The position numbers and the translations under genes were made by a program. Shown piece after piece: positions 24,030 to 33,596 of a DNA stretch of 64,000 bases; the stretch's first letter is position 1; each line of letters begins with the position of its first letter. The notes beneath the pieces were generated by a model, which was given only the letters and a program-made list of their open reading frames with translations, was not told the DNA's origin and made no database searches. The DNA is from DASZHJ01 sp035604335 (GTDB taxonomy: Bacteria > Pseudomonadota > Alphaproteobacteria > ATCC43930 > CGMCC-115725), in contig DATNIT010000253.1 of NCBI GenBank assembly GCA_035604335.1, forward strand, positions 1 through 64,000, read 5' to 3'.

Positions 24030-25592
24030 ATGCGCCGTCCGCACGTAACGCGCCGACAGTTCATCGAAGGCAGCGCCGGCCTCTGGGTCACCGCGGCCCT
24101 GTTGCCGCGGGCGGCGAGCGCTCAGGGAACGAGCGTCCTGCGCGTGCGCTCCTACGGTGACATCCAGGATTTCGATCCCGCCTTCAGCAAAGCGGCGCCC
24201 GACGGTGACGTAGCGCGCTGCGTCTTTCGCAAGCTGATCGACTACAAGAGCAGCACCTCCTGGGAGTGGGAGCTCGATGCCGCCGCGGACGTCAAGCAGG
24301 TCGATCCCAAGACGGTCTCGTTCACGCTGAAGTCCGGCATCAAGTGGACGAACGGCTTCGGCGAGATGACGGCCGACGATGTCAAATACTCCTTCGAGCG
24401 CATCGCCGATCCCGCGACCAAGTCGCCTTACAAGGGCGACTGGGCGACGCTCGATAAGGTCGAGGTCACCGGCCCGCTCTCCGGCGTGATTCATCTCAAG
24501 GAGCCCTTCGCGCCGCTGTGGCTCTCGACGCTGCCCTGGAACGCCGGCTTGATCCTCTGCAAGAAGGCCATGGAGGCATCGGGCAACCGCTTCACCACCA
24601 ATCCGCCCGCGACCTGCGGCGCTTATCTCCTCAAGGAGTGGCAGCCGAAACAAGAGACCATCCTGGTCCGCAATCCCGACTACAACGGACCGAAGCCCGC
24701 CTACGACGAGATCCGGATTCGTCCCATCGAGGACGAGAAGACCGCCGAGATCGGCTTTGCCGCCAAGGAGCTCGACTTCACCGGCGCCAGCGTCAGCTCG
24801 TTGCCGAAGCTCAAGACCGATCCGCCGGCCGGCGCGAAACTCGCGATCCGCCCGTCGCTGGCTTACGTCTGGCTCGGCATGAACGTCGACGTGCCGCCCT
24901 TCAACGACGTCCGCCTGCGCAAGGCCGTGCAGAAGGCCGTTGACGTCGATGCCATCCTGCAAGCCGCCTACTTCGGAGCCGCCGACCGCGCGACCGGCAT
25001 CATCGCGCCCGGCCTGCTCGGCCACCGCGACATCAAGCCGCCGCCGCGCGATCTCGAGGGCGCCAAGAAGCTGATGGCCGAGGCCGGAAAGTCCGGCGGC
25101 GGCGTCAAAGCCACCCTGGCGATCCTCAACAAGACCGAGCGGTTGACCGCCGCTCAGGTGATCCAGGCCAACCTCGCGGAGATCGGCATCGAGGTGCAGA
25201 TCGACGCGCACGACAGCGGCACCTTCTGGAGCCTCGGCGATCAATCCAAGGGCGATCAGTGGAAGCAGCTCCATATGATCCTGCAGCGCTATACCATGGC
25301 GCCGGATCCGAGTTGGGCGGTGGCTTGGTTCCTGCCGTCTCAGATCGGCGTCTGGAACTGGGAGCGCTGGAACAGCCCGGAGTTCGATGAGCTCAACAAG
25401 AAGGCACTGGTCGAGACCGACGCGAAGAAGCGCGGCGAGATGTATGTGCGCATGCAAGATTTGATGGAGGAGTCGGGCGCCTATGTGTTCCTGACTCACG
25501 AGGTCGCCGGCGTCATCTATCGCGACAATGTCGCCCCCGCGCTGATGCCCGATGGACGCGTGATCCTGCCGGGATTCGCGCCCAAGGCCTGA
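24030..25592 (+). CDS. ABC transporter substrate-binding protein, Dpp/Opp family
   Basis: 520 aa. Tat-like signal TRRQFIEGSAGLWVTAALLP ending ASA/Q. SBP_bac_5 signals: LRVRSYGDIQDFDPAF, VSFTLKSGIKWTNGFGEMTA then DDVKYSFERI, and NDVRLRKAVQKAVDVDAILQ. A strong GGAGGGGAG ribosome site precedes the ATG. First gene of a complete five-gene importer (binding protein, two permeases, two ATPases) downstream of the Rieske/CocE pair. The ligand may be an oligopeptide, opine or another cationic solute. Confidence 0.92.
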   Translation: MRRPHVTRRQFIEGSAGLWVTAALLPRAASAQGTSVLRVRSYGDIQDFDPAFSKAAPDGDVARCVFRKLIDYKSSTSWEWELDAAADVKQVDPKTVSFTLKSGIKWTNGFGEMTADDVKYSFERIADPATKSPYKGDWATLDKVEVTGPLSGVIHLKEPFAPLWLSTLPWNAGLILCKKAMEASGNRFTTNPPATCGAYLLKEWQPKQETILVRNPDYNGPKPAYDEIRIRPIEDEKTAEIGFAAKELDFTGASVSSLPKLKTDPPAGAKLAIRPSLAYVWLGMNVDVPPFNDVRLRKAVQKAVDVDAILQAAYFGAADRATGIIAPGLLGHRDIKPPPRDLEGAKKLMAEAGKSGGGVKATLAILNKTERLTAAQVIQANLAEIGIEVQIDAHDSGTFWSLGDQSKGDQWKQLHMILQRYTMAPDPSWAVAWFLPSQIGVWNWERWNSPEFDELNKKALVETDAKKRGEMYVRMQDLMEESGAYVFLTHEVAGVIYRDNVAPALMPDGRVILPGFAPKA

Positions 25593-25597
25593 GCGGC

Positions 25598-25617
25598 GCG
25601 GCGATGCCCCTCGCCGC
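25598..25617 (+). promoter_or_regulatory. Intra-operon hairpin after the binding-protein gene
   Basis: GCGGCGA (25598-25604) and TCGCCGC (25611-25617) form a 7-bp GC stem with a TGCCCC loop just after the binding-protein stop and before the permease start. Such hairpins commonly protect the upstream binding-protein mRNA from 3' decay or attenuate the membrane genes. No T-run, so not a full terminator. Confidence 0.5.
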
Positions 25618-25626
25618 CGCGGAGTG

Positions 25627-26571
25627 ATGTTTCTCTTCGCGCTGCGCCGGTCCGCCCTCGCCTGCGCCATCATCTTCTGTGCGATCGCGCTGCTCTTCGG
25701 CATGATCTATATCGTGCCGGGCGACCCCGCGAGCGTGGCGCTGGGGCCGTTGGCTACGCCGGAGATCAAGGCCGCCTTCCGGGCGCAGATGGGACTGGAC
25801 CAGCCCGTAACGACCCAGTTCTTCATCTTTCTGAGCCACGTCTTCACCGGCGATCTGGGCATCGACTTGTTCTCGAACCGGCGGGTCACCGAGATCGTCT
25901 TCGAAGCCTTGCCCTATACGATCGCGCTCACCGCGAGTGGCATCGGCTGGGCGATCGCGCTGGGCGTGCCGCTCGGATGCTGGTCGGCGATCCACCGCGA
26001 GACCTGGCTCGACCGGATCGCCGGCGTCTTCGCGGTGGCGGCGATCGCAGTGCCGTCTTTCGTGGTGGCGCTCTACGCGCTTCTGCTTTTCGCGGTGGAG
26101 CTGAACTGGTTCCCGGCGATCGGCGCCGGGGCTCGCGGAAACCTCGGCGACCAGCTCGCGCATCTGGTGCTGCCGTCCTTCGCCATCGGGCTCGGCTGGG
26201 TCGGCTATCTTGCCAGGCTCGTGCGGGCCTCCATGCTCGAGGTGCTCGGCGAGAACCATATCCGAACGGCGCGCGCCTACGGCCTTCCGGAGCGCCGCAT
26301 CGTGTTCCGCTATGCCTTGCGGCTTGCCGTATTGCCGACGGTGACCTTGCTCGGCGTCGGCATCGGGAACTTGCTCTCGGGCGCGGTCTTCGCGGAGATC
26401 GTGTTCGCCCGGCCCGGCGCGGGCAAGCTCGTCTTCGATGCCGTCGTCACCCGCAACTTTCCGATCGTGAGCGGCGCGGTGCTGGTCACCACCGCGCTCT
26501 TCACGCTGTGCACGCTCGCGTCGGATCTACTGATCGCTTGGCTCGATCCTCGTGTCCGCGCCAACCTTTGA
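25627..26571 (+). CDS. ABC peptide permease, DppB type
   Basis: 314 aa from the ATG at 25627 (a GTG directly before it would add one residue). N-terminal membrane helix, then GMIYIVPGDPASVALGP, the conserved P-G-D-P of DppB/OppB; binding-protein-dependent transport loop ENHIRTARAYGLPERRIVFR near residue 210. Forms the channel with the DppC-type neighbour, which it overlaps by 20 bases. Confidence 0.92.
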   Translation: MFLFALRRSALACAIIFCAIALLFGMIYIVPGDPASVALGPLATPEIKAAFRAQMGLDQPVTTQFFIFLSHVFTGDLGIDLFSNRRVTEIVFEALPYTIALTASGIGWAIALGVPLGCWSAIHRETWLDRIAGVFAVAAIAVPSFVVALYALLLFAVELNWFPAIGAGARGNLGDQLAHLVLPSFAIGLGWVGYLARLVRASMLEVLGENHIRTARAYGLPERRIVFRYALRLAVLPTVTLLGVGIGNLLSGAVFAEIVFARPGAGKLVFDAVVTRNFPIVSGAVLVTTALFTLCTLASDLLIAWLDPRVRANL

Positions 26572-27433
26572 GGAGGCCACCGCGCCGGTACCGCAGCGCC
26601 GCTCGGCGCTACGACACCTGTTGGCGGACCCGCTGGGGCGCTTCGGCCTGACGCTGGTCCTCGTGATCCTGCTCACGGCGATCTTCGCAGATGCGATCGC
26701 GCCGTATAATCCCACGGCGATCGCCGTTCCCAACCGGCTGCAGGGACCGTCGCTCGCGCACCTCTTCGGCACCGACCAGCTCGGACGCGACGTGTTCTCG
26801 CGCGTGGTGCTGGGCGCGCGGATCGCGCTCGAGGTGGCGCTGGTCGCGATCACGCTCGCCCTGGCGGTCGGCGGTGCCCTCGGTCTTGCCGCCGGCTATG
26901 GGCCCCGATGGCTCGACGGCATTCTGGTACTGGTCTTCGATACCATCCGCTCGTTTCCGACCATCATGTTCGCGCTCGCGTTGGTCACGTTGATCGGGCC
27001 GAGCCTCGAGACGGTGATCGTGGTCGTCGTCGCGACCTTCGCGCCGAGCTACGGCCGGATCGTGCGCACGCAGACCCAGGCGCTGAAGCACGCCGAATTC
27101 ATCCTGGCCGAGCGCTCGCTCGGTGCCGGAGCGGTGCGCATCCTGGCCGTCCACGCCGTGCCGAACATCGTGGGACCGCTGTTCATCCTCGCGAGCATGG
27201 ACGTTCCCGTAGTCATCACCATCGAGGCCGGGTTGAGCTTCCTCGGCTTCGGCGTGCGGCCGCCGACGCCGAGCTGGGGCACGGTGCTCAACGACGGCTA
27301 TGCCTTCATCGGCAATACGCCGTGGATCATCCTGGCGGGCGGCTTGCCGCTGGTGCTGTCGACGCTGGGGTTCACCTTCCTCGGCGAGGCGCTGCGCGAC
27401 GCGATCGACCCGCGGCTGCGCAAGGAGATCTGA
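26552..27433 (+). CDS. ABC peptide permease, DppC type
   Basis: 293 aa from a GTG at 26552. DppC/OppC signals: HLFGTDQLGRDVFSRVVLGA after the first membrane helix, and the transport loop EFILAERSLGAGAVRILAVH. The overlap with the DppB gene and the one-base gap to the next ATPase show a tightly packed operon. Confidence 0.92.
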   Translation: MSAPTFEEATAPVPQRRSALRHLLADPLGRFGLTLVLVILLTAIFADAIAPYNPTAIAVPNRLQGPSLAHLFGTDQLGRDVFSRVVLGARIALEVALVAITLALAVGGALGLAAGYGPRWLDGILVLVFDTIRSFPTIMFALALVTLIGPSLETVIVVVVATFAPSYGRIVRTQTQALKHAEFILAERSLGAGAVRILAVHAVPNIVGPLFILASMDVPVVITIEAGLSFLGFGVRPPTPSWGTVLNDGYAFIGNTPWIILAGGLPLVLSTLGFTFLGEALRDAIDPRLRKEI

Positions 27434-27434
27434 G

Positions 27435-28403
27435 GTGGCGGCGCTCCTGGAGGTCGACGGCCTCTCGGTGGATTTCGCGGGATCGCAACGGCCCATCCAC
27501 GCGCTCCGCGATATCCGATTCTCCATGGAGCGCGGCCGCATCGTCGGGCTGGTCGGCGAGAGCGGCTCCGGGAAATCGACCCTGAGCCTCGCGGTGCTGC
27601 GCCTGCTGGCGCCCTCTGCCCGCATCGTCTCCGGCACGATCCGCTTCGACGGCGTCGATATTTTGGCACTCTCGGACGAGGCCATGCGGGCGCTCCGGGG
27701 CCGGCGCATCGCCATGGTGTTCCAGGACCCCATGAGCACGCTCAATCCAGTGCTGTCGGTCGGCGCGCAGATGATCGATGTGCAGTTCCGCGACGCCGAT
27801 CTCTCGCGCAAGCAGAAGCGGGCCCGCGCGGTGAGCCTTCTGGCGCGGGTCGGCATTCCCGATCCCGAGCGGCGGATCGACGATTTTCCCCATCAATTCT
27901 CCGGCGGCATGCGCCAGCGCATCTCGATCGCCATGGCGCTGCTCGGCCAGCCGGATCTCCTCATCGCGGACGAGCCCACCACCGCGCTCGACGTGACGCT
28001 CGAGGCGCAGATCCTCGACCTCCTGCGCGATCTCCGTCGCGACTTCGCCGGCGCCATCCTGCTGGTTTCCCACCATCTCGGCGTTGTCGCGGAGTTCTGC
28101 GACGAGGTCGTGGTGCTGTATGCCGGCGAGATGGTCGAGCAGGCGCCGGTCGGCGAGCTCTTCGCCAATCCGCGCCACCCTTACACGCGCGCGCTGCTCG
28201 ACTGCGACCCCGGCCGGCTGCCCGCGGATGCGCGGAGCTTCCCGACCATCCCGGGCCGGCTGCCCGACCTCGGGGCTCCGCGCACGCAGTGCGTCTTCGC
28301 GGCGCGCTGCCCGCTCGCTATCGAGCGCTGCCGAGCGGAGCCGCCGGCGATGATCGATGTCGCGCCCGGTCACCGCGCCAGCTGTCATCTCCTCGGTGGC
28401 TGA
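27435..28403 (+). CDS. ABC transporter ATPase, DppD/OppD type
   Basis: 322 aa from a GTG at 27435. Walker A GESGSGKST, Q-loop VFQDPMSTLNPVL, signature FSGGMRQRISIAMAL, Walker B LLIADEPTTALD and switch H in LLVSHH. The C-terminal oligopeptide-transporter segment has cysteines C-x-F-A-A-R-C-P-L-A-x4-C, seen in Dpp/Opp ATPases that carry an Fe-S cluster. Confidence 0.93.
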   Translation: MAALLEVDGLSVDFAGSQRPIHALRDIRFSMERGRIVGLVGESGSGKSTLSLAVLRLLAPSARIVSGTIRFDGVDILALSDEAMRALRGRRIAMVFQDPMSTLNPVLSVGAQMIDVQFRDADLSRKQKRARAVSLLARVGIPDPERRIDDFPHQFSGGMRQRISIAMALLGQPDLLIADEPTTALDVTLEAQILDLLRDLRRDFAGAILLVSHHLGVVAEFCDEVVVLYAGEMVEQAPVGELFANPRHPYTRALLDCDPGRLPADARSFPTIPGRLPDLGAPRTQCVFAARCPLAIERCRAEPPAMIDVAPGHRASCHLLGG

Positions 28404-29400
28404 GCTTCTGGAAGTCGAGCGGCTGCGCGTCCGCTTCCGCGCGGTCAAGCCTCTCAATGCCTGGCTCGGTGGCATTCGCGATCCCATGATCGACGCGGTT
28501 GCCGACGTATCCCTCGACATCCCCGAGGGTGGCGCCTTCGGGCTGGTGGGGGAGAGCGGCTCGGGAAAGACCACCCTCGGCCGCGCGATCATGGGGCTGG
28601 TGCCGGTCGAGAGCGGCGAGGTCCGCCTTGCGGGCGCGGCCTTTCCGAAGCGGGGCGGGCGGGCCCTCAAGGCGTGGCGCCGCCGCATCGCCATGACGTT
28701 TCAGGATCCGACGGGCTCGCTGAGCCCGCGCCTCACGGTGCGCACGCTCATCACCGAGCCGTTCCGCATCCACGGAATGACGAGCCGCGATCTCGGTGCC
28801 GAGGCACGGCGGCTCATCGCGCTGGTCGGGCTCTCAGAGGACTTCCTCGATCGTTACGCTCACGAGCTCAGCGGCGGTCAGGCACGGCGGGTGGGTATCG
28901 CGCGCGCGCTGGCGCTCGATCCGCGGCTCCTGATCGCCGACGAGCCCACGGCCGGGCTCGACGTCTCCGTGCAAGGCGAGGTCCTGAACCTGCTCGCGCG
29001 GTTGCGCGGCGAGCTCGGAATCGCGCTGCTGCTCATCACGCACAATCTGGCCGCGGTCCGGCTCAGCGCGGAGCGGCTCGGCGTCATGTACATGGGCCGG
29101 CTGGTCGAGACGGGCCCCACGGGCGCAGTGTTCCGAGGCGCCGCGCACCCCTACACGGCAGCGCTCCTCGCGGCGATCCCCATCGCCGATCCCACACGCC
29201 ACCGCAAGCGCGCGATCGCCGGTGAGGTGCCGAGCCTGCTGCACCGCCCGCCCGGCTGCGAGTTCCACACGCGCTGCCCGCATGCCCAACCTCGCTGCCG
29301 CGCGGAAGCCCCGCTCGCACGCGAGATCGCGACGGGACATGCCGCGCGGTGCCACTTCCCGATTGACGCGGGCGGGTCGAGCTCTACGGGTTCGCCCTGA
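28396..29400 (+). CDS. ABC transporter ATPase, DppF/OppF type
   Basis: 334 aa from the GTG at 28396, overlapping the previous gene by 8 bases; an ATG at 28357 would add 13 residues. Walker A GESGSGKTT, signature LSGGQARRVGIARAL, Walker B LLIADEPTAGLD, and the C-terminal GCEFHTRCPHAQPRC cysteine motif. The 3' end overlaps the convergent flavoprotein gene by 17 bases. Second ATPase of the Dpp/Opp-type importer. Confidence 0.93.
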   Translation: MAELLEVERLRVRFRAVKPLNAWLGGIRDPMIDAVADVSLDIPEGGAFGLVGESGSGKTTLGRAIMGLVPVESGEVRLAGAAFPKRGGRALKAWRRRIAMTFQDPTGSLSPRLTVRTLITEPFRIHGMTSRDLGAEARRLIALVGLSEDFLDRYAHELSGGQARRVGIARALALDPRLLIADEPTAGLDVSVQGEVLNLLARLRGELGIALLLITHNLAAVRLSAERLGVMYMGRLVETGPTGAVFRGAAHPYTAALLAAIPIADPTRHRKRAIAGEVPSLLHRPPGCEFHTRCPHAQPRCRAEAPLAREIATGHAARCHFPIDAGGSSSTGSP

Positions 29401-30928
29401 GCGCCGCGCGGGCGGCGGCGGCGCCGCCGAGCATGGCGCCGGTGTAGCCCCCGGACATGGTAAAGGCGGAGGCAAGCCAGAGCCCGTGGATCGCGGTGGC
29501 CGGCGAGCGGGCGAGCGTCTCGCCCAAGTTCTCGTCGGGCGCGTAGCCATAGACCGCGCCACGGGGCGTGTTGAGGTACTGCTCCATGGTTTCCGCGGTC
29601 GCCATTTCCCGATGCACCACCGCGCCGGCGATGCCGGGGAAATGCCGATCGAGATCGCCGATCAGACGATCCATCCACCGCTCCCGGCGCTCGCGCTTTC
29701 GATCCGCGGGGAGGTCCGCCCAGTTCTCCACGCGGTCGACGCCGCAAAATGAGCCCAGGAACGGCCCGGCCTCGTTGAGGCCCGTAGCGATGCGGCGATA
29801 ATCGACGAAGACATAGGGCGGCAACCGGTCACCCGGATCCTCGGCGAGGATGGCCGAGGCTTCCCGGTAAGCGTCGATGCTTCGCATCCAATCCGGGAAG
29901 ATGCAGGTGGAATAGTGCGTGACGCCGAACTCGCCGGCAGGGCGACTCAAGCCGAGCGATAGCGTCCAGAGCGAGATCGAGAGCCGCCGCCGCTGGTAGG
30001 GCGCTAGAAAGATCTCGCGCCATTCCTGCGGCAGCATCTCCGCCAGGCGCTGCGGCGCCGCGTTCCCGAATGCTACGGGCGCGGTATCGACCCTGGCATC
30101 GCCGCCGCCGCGCGCGCGGTGGCCAACGCCGGTGATGCGGTGGCGATCCATCACGAGCGCGCCCACCTCGCGGCCACTCTCGGCGACCCCGCCGGCGGCG
30201 CGGATCAGCGACACCAGCCGGTCGGTGAGCGCCTGGGACCCGCCGCGCACATAGTGACCGCCGCCCAGCAGAAACGAGGCCTGCGGGATCGCGTAGTGCA
30301 GGAACCGCATCCGGCCGGGGTCGTCGTGGTAGTAGGCGAGGTTGCCGGCGAGCGCCGCCTTCACCGCCTCGTCCTCGCCGAACAGATGCCGGAGCGCCTC
30401 GCTCACGCTTGCGCGGCCGTGGCGGACCAAGGGCCAGATGTGGTGCACCGTTTGCGGCCCGTGGCGCAGCCACCAGGTGCGGTCGTCTTGATGCTCGGCG
30501 GCGAAACCGACCGCGCCACGGATCGCCGTCAGCCATTGGAAATAAATCTTGAGTCCGGCGGCCTGATGAGGAAACCGGCGGGTGGTCGCCGCGCGCGCGG
30601 AATCGATGCCGTGCGGGAGCGCGAAGGGCGCGCCGATCAGCCCGCCGCGCATCTCGTGAAGGTCCCCCACCTGCACGAAATCCGCTTCGGGATCGAGTCC
30701 CAAGGCGTGCAGCAGCGGCAGCTTGGGGTCGCCGGCATCGAGCCCGTCGATCTCATGGAGCGAAGCCTCGATGGCGAGCCCGTTGTGGCGATAGACGGTG
30801 GCGGCGCCGCCGAAACTGTCGTTACGCTCCAATACGAGGACGCGGCGCCCGGCCTGCGCATAGAGCGCGCCGGCCGTCAGGCCGCCCAGGCCCGAGCCCA
30901 CCACGATCGCATCGAAGCCACGCGTCAC
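29384..30928 (-). CDS. CrtI/retinol-saturase-like FAD-dependent oxidoreductase
   Basis: 514 aa. N-terminal AIVVGSGLGGLTAGALYAQA with LVLERNDSFGGAA is the phytoene-desaturase-type FAD site, and the C-terminal LWLASAFTMSGGYTGAMLGG is the second flavin contact. The middle is divergent. COG1233 proteins include carotenoid desaturases and isomerases but also many uncharacterised oxidases; no carotenoid genes are nearby, so a carotenoid role is not supported. It is transcribed toward the Dpp-type operon with overlapping 3' ends. Function unknown. Confidence 0.8.
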   Translation of the reverse strand: MTRGFDAIVVGSGLGGLTAGALYAQAGRRVLVLERNDSFGGAATVYRHNGLAIEASLHEIDGLDAGDPKLPLLHALGLDPEADFVQVGDLHEMRGGLIGAPFALPHGIDSARAATTRRFPHQAAGLKIYFQWLTAIRGAVGFAAEHQDDRTWWLRHGPQTVHHIWPLVRHGRASVSEALRHLFGEDEAVKAALAGNLAYYHDDPGRMRFLHYAIPQASFLLGGGHYVRGGSQALTDRLVSLIRAAGGVAESGREVGALVMDRHRITGVGHRARGGGDARVDTAPVAFGNAAPQRLAEMLPQEWREIFLAPYQRRRLSISLWTLSLGLSRPAGEFGVTHYSTCIFPDWMRSIDAYREASAILAEDPGDRLPPYVFVDYRRIATGLNEAGPFLGSFCGVDRVENWADLPADRKRERRERWMDRLIGDLDRHFPGIAGAVVHREMATAETMEQYLNTPRGAVYGYAPDENLGETLARSPATAIHGLWLASAFTMSGGYTGAMLGGAAAARAALRANP

Positions 30929-31107
30929 AAGCCGCCCCCTTGAGCCCCCGATGGAGCATAAGGAGCTCGGCCCGGCTCGTTTTGATCCAGGTCAGTCGGC
31001 GGGTCCCGAGCCAGAGATGGGCGCGCAAGTCGAAGTGGCCCGACTATGGCGCATTGCCGCGATAAATGATCGAGGCGAAATACTACGAGGGAGCGGGATT
31101 TCTCGAA

Positions 31108-32463
31108 CTACGCGGAGCGAACCTGTTGAATAAACGCCTCAATTTGAGCCTTGAGCGCTTCGCCATTCTTGCTGAGCTCGCCCGCCGAGGCGAGCACCTG
31201 GGTCGCCGCGGCGCCGCTTTGCTGAGCCGCCTCGCTCACCCCGACGATGTTCGACGACACGTCGCCCGTGCCTTGCGCCGCCTGCTGAACGTTTCGGGCG
31301 ATTTCCTGCGTTGCGGCACCCTGCTCCTCGACCGCGGCCGAGATCGCCGCCGCTGACTCGTTCACCTTACCGATCGCCGTCGTGATGCCCTGGATCGACA
31401 ATGCCGAGCTCTGAGTCGCCTCCTGGATCGCCTTGATCTGCCCGCTGATGTCCTCGGTCGCCTTCGCCGTCTGGTTGGCCAGCGCCTTCACCTCGGACGC
31501 GACCACGGCGAAACCCTTGCCGGCCTCGCCGGCGCGCGCCGCCTCGATCGTGGCGTTGAGCGCCAGCAAATTCGTCTGCGCGGCGATATCGCTGATGATC
31601 TTGACCACCTCGCCGATCTTCACGGCCGCGTGGGTCAACCCTTGGACCTGCTCGTTGGAGCGGCCGGCCTGATTGACCGCATCGGCGATCATGCGACTCG
31701 ACTGGGCGACTTGCTGGCCGATCTCCCTTACCGACGCGGAAAGCTCCTCGCTTGCCGAGGCTACAGTCTGCATGTTCCGGGTGGCCTGCTCCGAGGCGGC
31801 CGCCACCGTGGTGGCTTGACGCGTGGTCTCCTCCGCGGTGGAGGCCATGGATTGCGCGGTCGAGTGCAGCTCCGCGGCTTGATGCGTGACCGCGATGGCG
31901 ACGCCACCGATGCCCGATTCCAGCTTGGCAGCAACGTCGAGCACCGCCTTCCGACGGTCCTGCTTGCTGGCATCCTGGTAAACCGAGATCGCGAAGTCCA
32001 TGTCGAGCATGACCGCGGAATTGACGGCGGTAATCACCTCGGCGAGGCGCTGGCGCTTCCAGCCATAGGTACGGATCGCCAAGTCCGTCAGGTGCGACAG
32101 TACGAAGGCATAGCCACCGATGTACCAGCGCGGCTCGAGACCGATCTTGTTGTGCACGAGGCCGATGGTGCGCACGCCCTGGATATAGGCCTCGTCGAAG
32201 CGCCCGGAGAACAAGCGGCCCCAATGCGTTGCCTGGGCACCTTTGAGCCGCTCCTTCTGGCTGCCAACCAACGCGGCCAATTGCGGCTCGCGCATCAGAT
32301 GGTCGTAAAAGCCGGTCAGAACGGCCGGGAGCGCCTTCTCGACGACAGGCCAGAATTCCCAAAGGGCGGCGCCGGTGCTGTCCGCAATGCGCATGAAGCG
32401 CAGTCTCGTCTCTCGATCATGCTGCTGGTCACCGGTGCTTTGGGTCGTCATTCTGCCCACCAT
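31108..32463 (-). CDS. Globin-coupled methyl-accepting chemotaxis protein (HemAT-like, soluble)
   Basis: 451 aa. Residues about 20-175 form a sensor globin/protoglobin domain with proximal-His candidate H104 in GLVHNKIGLEPRWYIGGYAF. No transmembrane segment. Residues about 185-445 are the MCP coiled coil; the hairpin tip is EVVKIISDIAAQTNLLALNA then TIEAARAGEAGKGFAVVASE. It should sense O2 or another heme ligand in the cytoplasm and signal to CheA. No CheR-tethering pentapeptide at the C-terminus. The start may be the ATG at 32451. No other che genes nearby. Confidence 0.9.
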   Translation of the reverse strand: MVGRMTTQSTGDQQHDRETRLRFMRIADSTGAALWEFWPVVEKALPAVLTGFYDHLMREPQLAALVGSQKERLKGAQATHWGRLFSGRFDEAYIQGVRTIGLVHNKIGLEPRWYIGGYAFVLSHLTDLAIRTYGWKRQRLAEVITAVNSAVMLDMDFAISVYQDASKQDRRKAVLDVAAKLESGIGGVAIAVTHQAAELHSTAQSMASTAEETTRQATTVAAASEQATRNMQTVASASEELSASVREIGQQVAQSSRMIADAVNQAGRSNEQVQGLTHAAVKIGEVVKIISDIAAQTNLLALNATIEAARAGEAGKGFAVVASEVKALANQTAKATEDISGQIKAIQEATQSSALSIQGITTAIGKVNESAAAISAAVEEQGAATQEIARNVQQAAQGTGDVSSNIVGVSEAAQQSGAAATQVLASAGELSKNGEALKAQIEAFIQQVRSA

Positions 32464-32687
32464 CTTGTCCGTTGCTGAGACGCCGACGGTCGACCAGTAA
32501 CGGTGATTCGCAATAATATTCAGTTAACCGACCCCCTTATACGTATCATTTCGTACTCGATCGGCTACGAGCTGTCCGCTTGATCCGTCCCGATCGGAAA
32601 GCGCGCCCACGTCGAGGGCTTCATGGCACAGTCGGAGGCGGCAGGCTCGGCGTCTCGTCCGAGCCTCCGAGAGAAGGAGCTGTTCGC

Positions 32688-33515
32688 ATGACGTCTCGTC
32701 CGCTCGCGCTCGCTGCAGCCATCGCTTGCGCGCTTTGGAGTAGCGGCGCTCGCGCCGAAGATGCCGCTCAGGTGGATGCGACGCTGCGCTACAACGGTCA
32801 GGCGCTGAAGCTCACGAAGGTATTGGTGCTGCAAAACGGCAATGAGGAGGGGCTGGAGGATGGGCCGCGGCTCCGGGTCTTCCTCTCAGACGGCGATATA
32901 CCTGTGACGGTCGCGGGCGCCGCAGGCATCCTGCGCGCCAAGACCTACGCGCGCGATGCCCACATCAACGGCGTGGTGATCCTCGCCGATCCCACAGGAA
33001 GATCGAGCGACGCGACGGCCTCGCTGCTCAATGCGCCGGGCCTGGAGCCCGGCAGCTTCGCATCGGTGACCAGCACCAGCGCGTTCGCCGCGCTCAAGGT
33101 GACGGCGAGCCGGGCCTCGGGATCGGCCTCAATCGACGATGCGCCGCTGGAGCTCAAGGCCAAGTTCGATGCACCGCTCAACCCCGATCCCGTCACCAGC
33201 GACCTCAAGGGCAAGGCGGCACTCGGCAGCGCGCCCGTGCAGGCCCTCATCGCTTTTCGCGACGCGCTCAGGAAAGGCGACATGGCGGCGGTCGCGAAAT
33301 ATGCGACGGCCGCGCGACAGAAAGAGATCGGCGACTTCCGCGCCAAATCCGGTGACGCCGCGTTTCGTGAGGCGTTGAAGCAAGCGCCCGACGGCGCTTC
33401 CGTGACGAAAACGATCAAGCGGCTGGTCGTGCGCGGGACGACCGCGTCGGTCGTGATCGAGGGCGGTGAGGTCGCGGAGCTTGTCCAGGAAGGCGGCGCG
33501 TGGAAGGTAGACTGA
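32688..33515 (+). CDS. Secreted hypothetical protein
   Basis: 275 aa. ATG at 32688 preceded by GAAGGAG. Signal peptide PLALAAAIACALWSSGARA/E. The mature N-terminal part is beta-rich (DATLRYNGQALKLTKVLVLQ); the C-terminal about 100 residues (VQALIAFRDALRKGDMAAVA ... VVIEGGEVAELVQEGGAWKV) resemble small NTF2-like/DUF4878 domains found after signal peptides. No catalytic motif recognised. It stands alone between the chemotaxis sensor and a small convergent gene. Confidence 0.75.
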   Translation: MTSRPLALAAAIACALWSSGARAEDAAQVDATLRYNGQALKLTKVLVLQNGNEEGLEDGPRLRVFLSDGDIPVTVAGAAGILRAKTYARDAHINGVVILADPTGRSSDATASLLNAPGLEPGSFASVTSTSAFAALKVTASRASGSASIDDAPLELKAKFDAPLNPDPVTSDLKGKAALGSAPVQALIAFRDALRKGDMAAVAKYATAARQKEIGDFRAKSGDAAFREALKQAPDGASVTKTIKRLVVRGTTASVVIEGGEVAELVQEGGAWKVD

Positions 33516-33571
33516 CGCTCTGAGAGCGTCTGTAGACACGGCGAACCGCCGAGCGGCCTCCATGCCGCTCG
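33514..33571. terminator. Two hairpins between convergent genes
   Basis: First hairpin GACGCTC-TGA-GAGCGTC (33514-33530) begins at the stop codon of the secreted protein. Second hairpin CGAGCGGC-CTCCAT-GCCGCTCG (33550-33571) has a perfect 8-bp stem. They occupy the gap before the convergent small gene (stop at 33597) and probably terminate transcription in both directions. Confidence 0.55.
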
Positions 33572-33596
33572 CGCGCCGTCGAGATTAGAGAGTTTG

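Noticed and set aside
21924..25703. A continuous open frame of over 1250 codons on the minus strand, opposite the CocE and Dpp-type binding-protein genes
   Set aside because: The plus-strand genes have clear families, ribosome sites and operon spacing. The antisense translation is Arg/Ala/Gly/Asp-rich low-complexity protein, as expected from a high-GC shadow frame.
29384..30928. Carotenoid biosynthesis gene
   Set aside because: Only the flavin-binding ends resemble CrtI; no crtB, crtE or related genes are nearby, so it is left as an unassigned oxidoreductase.
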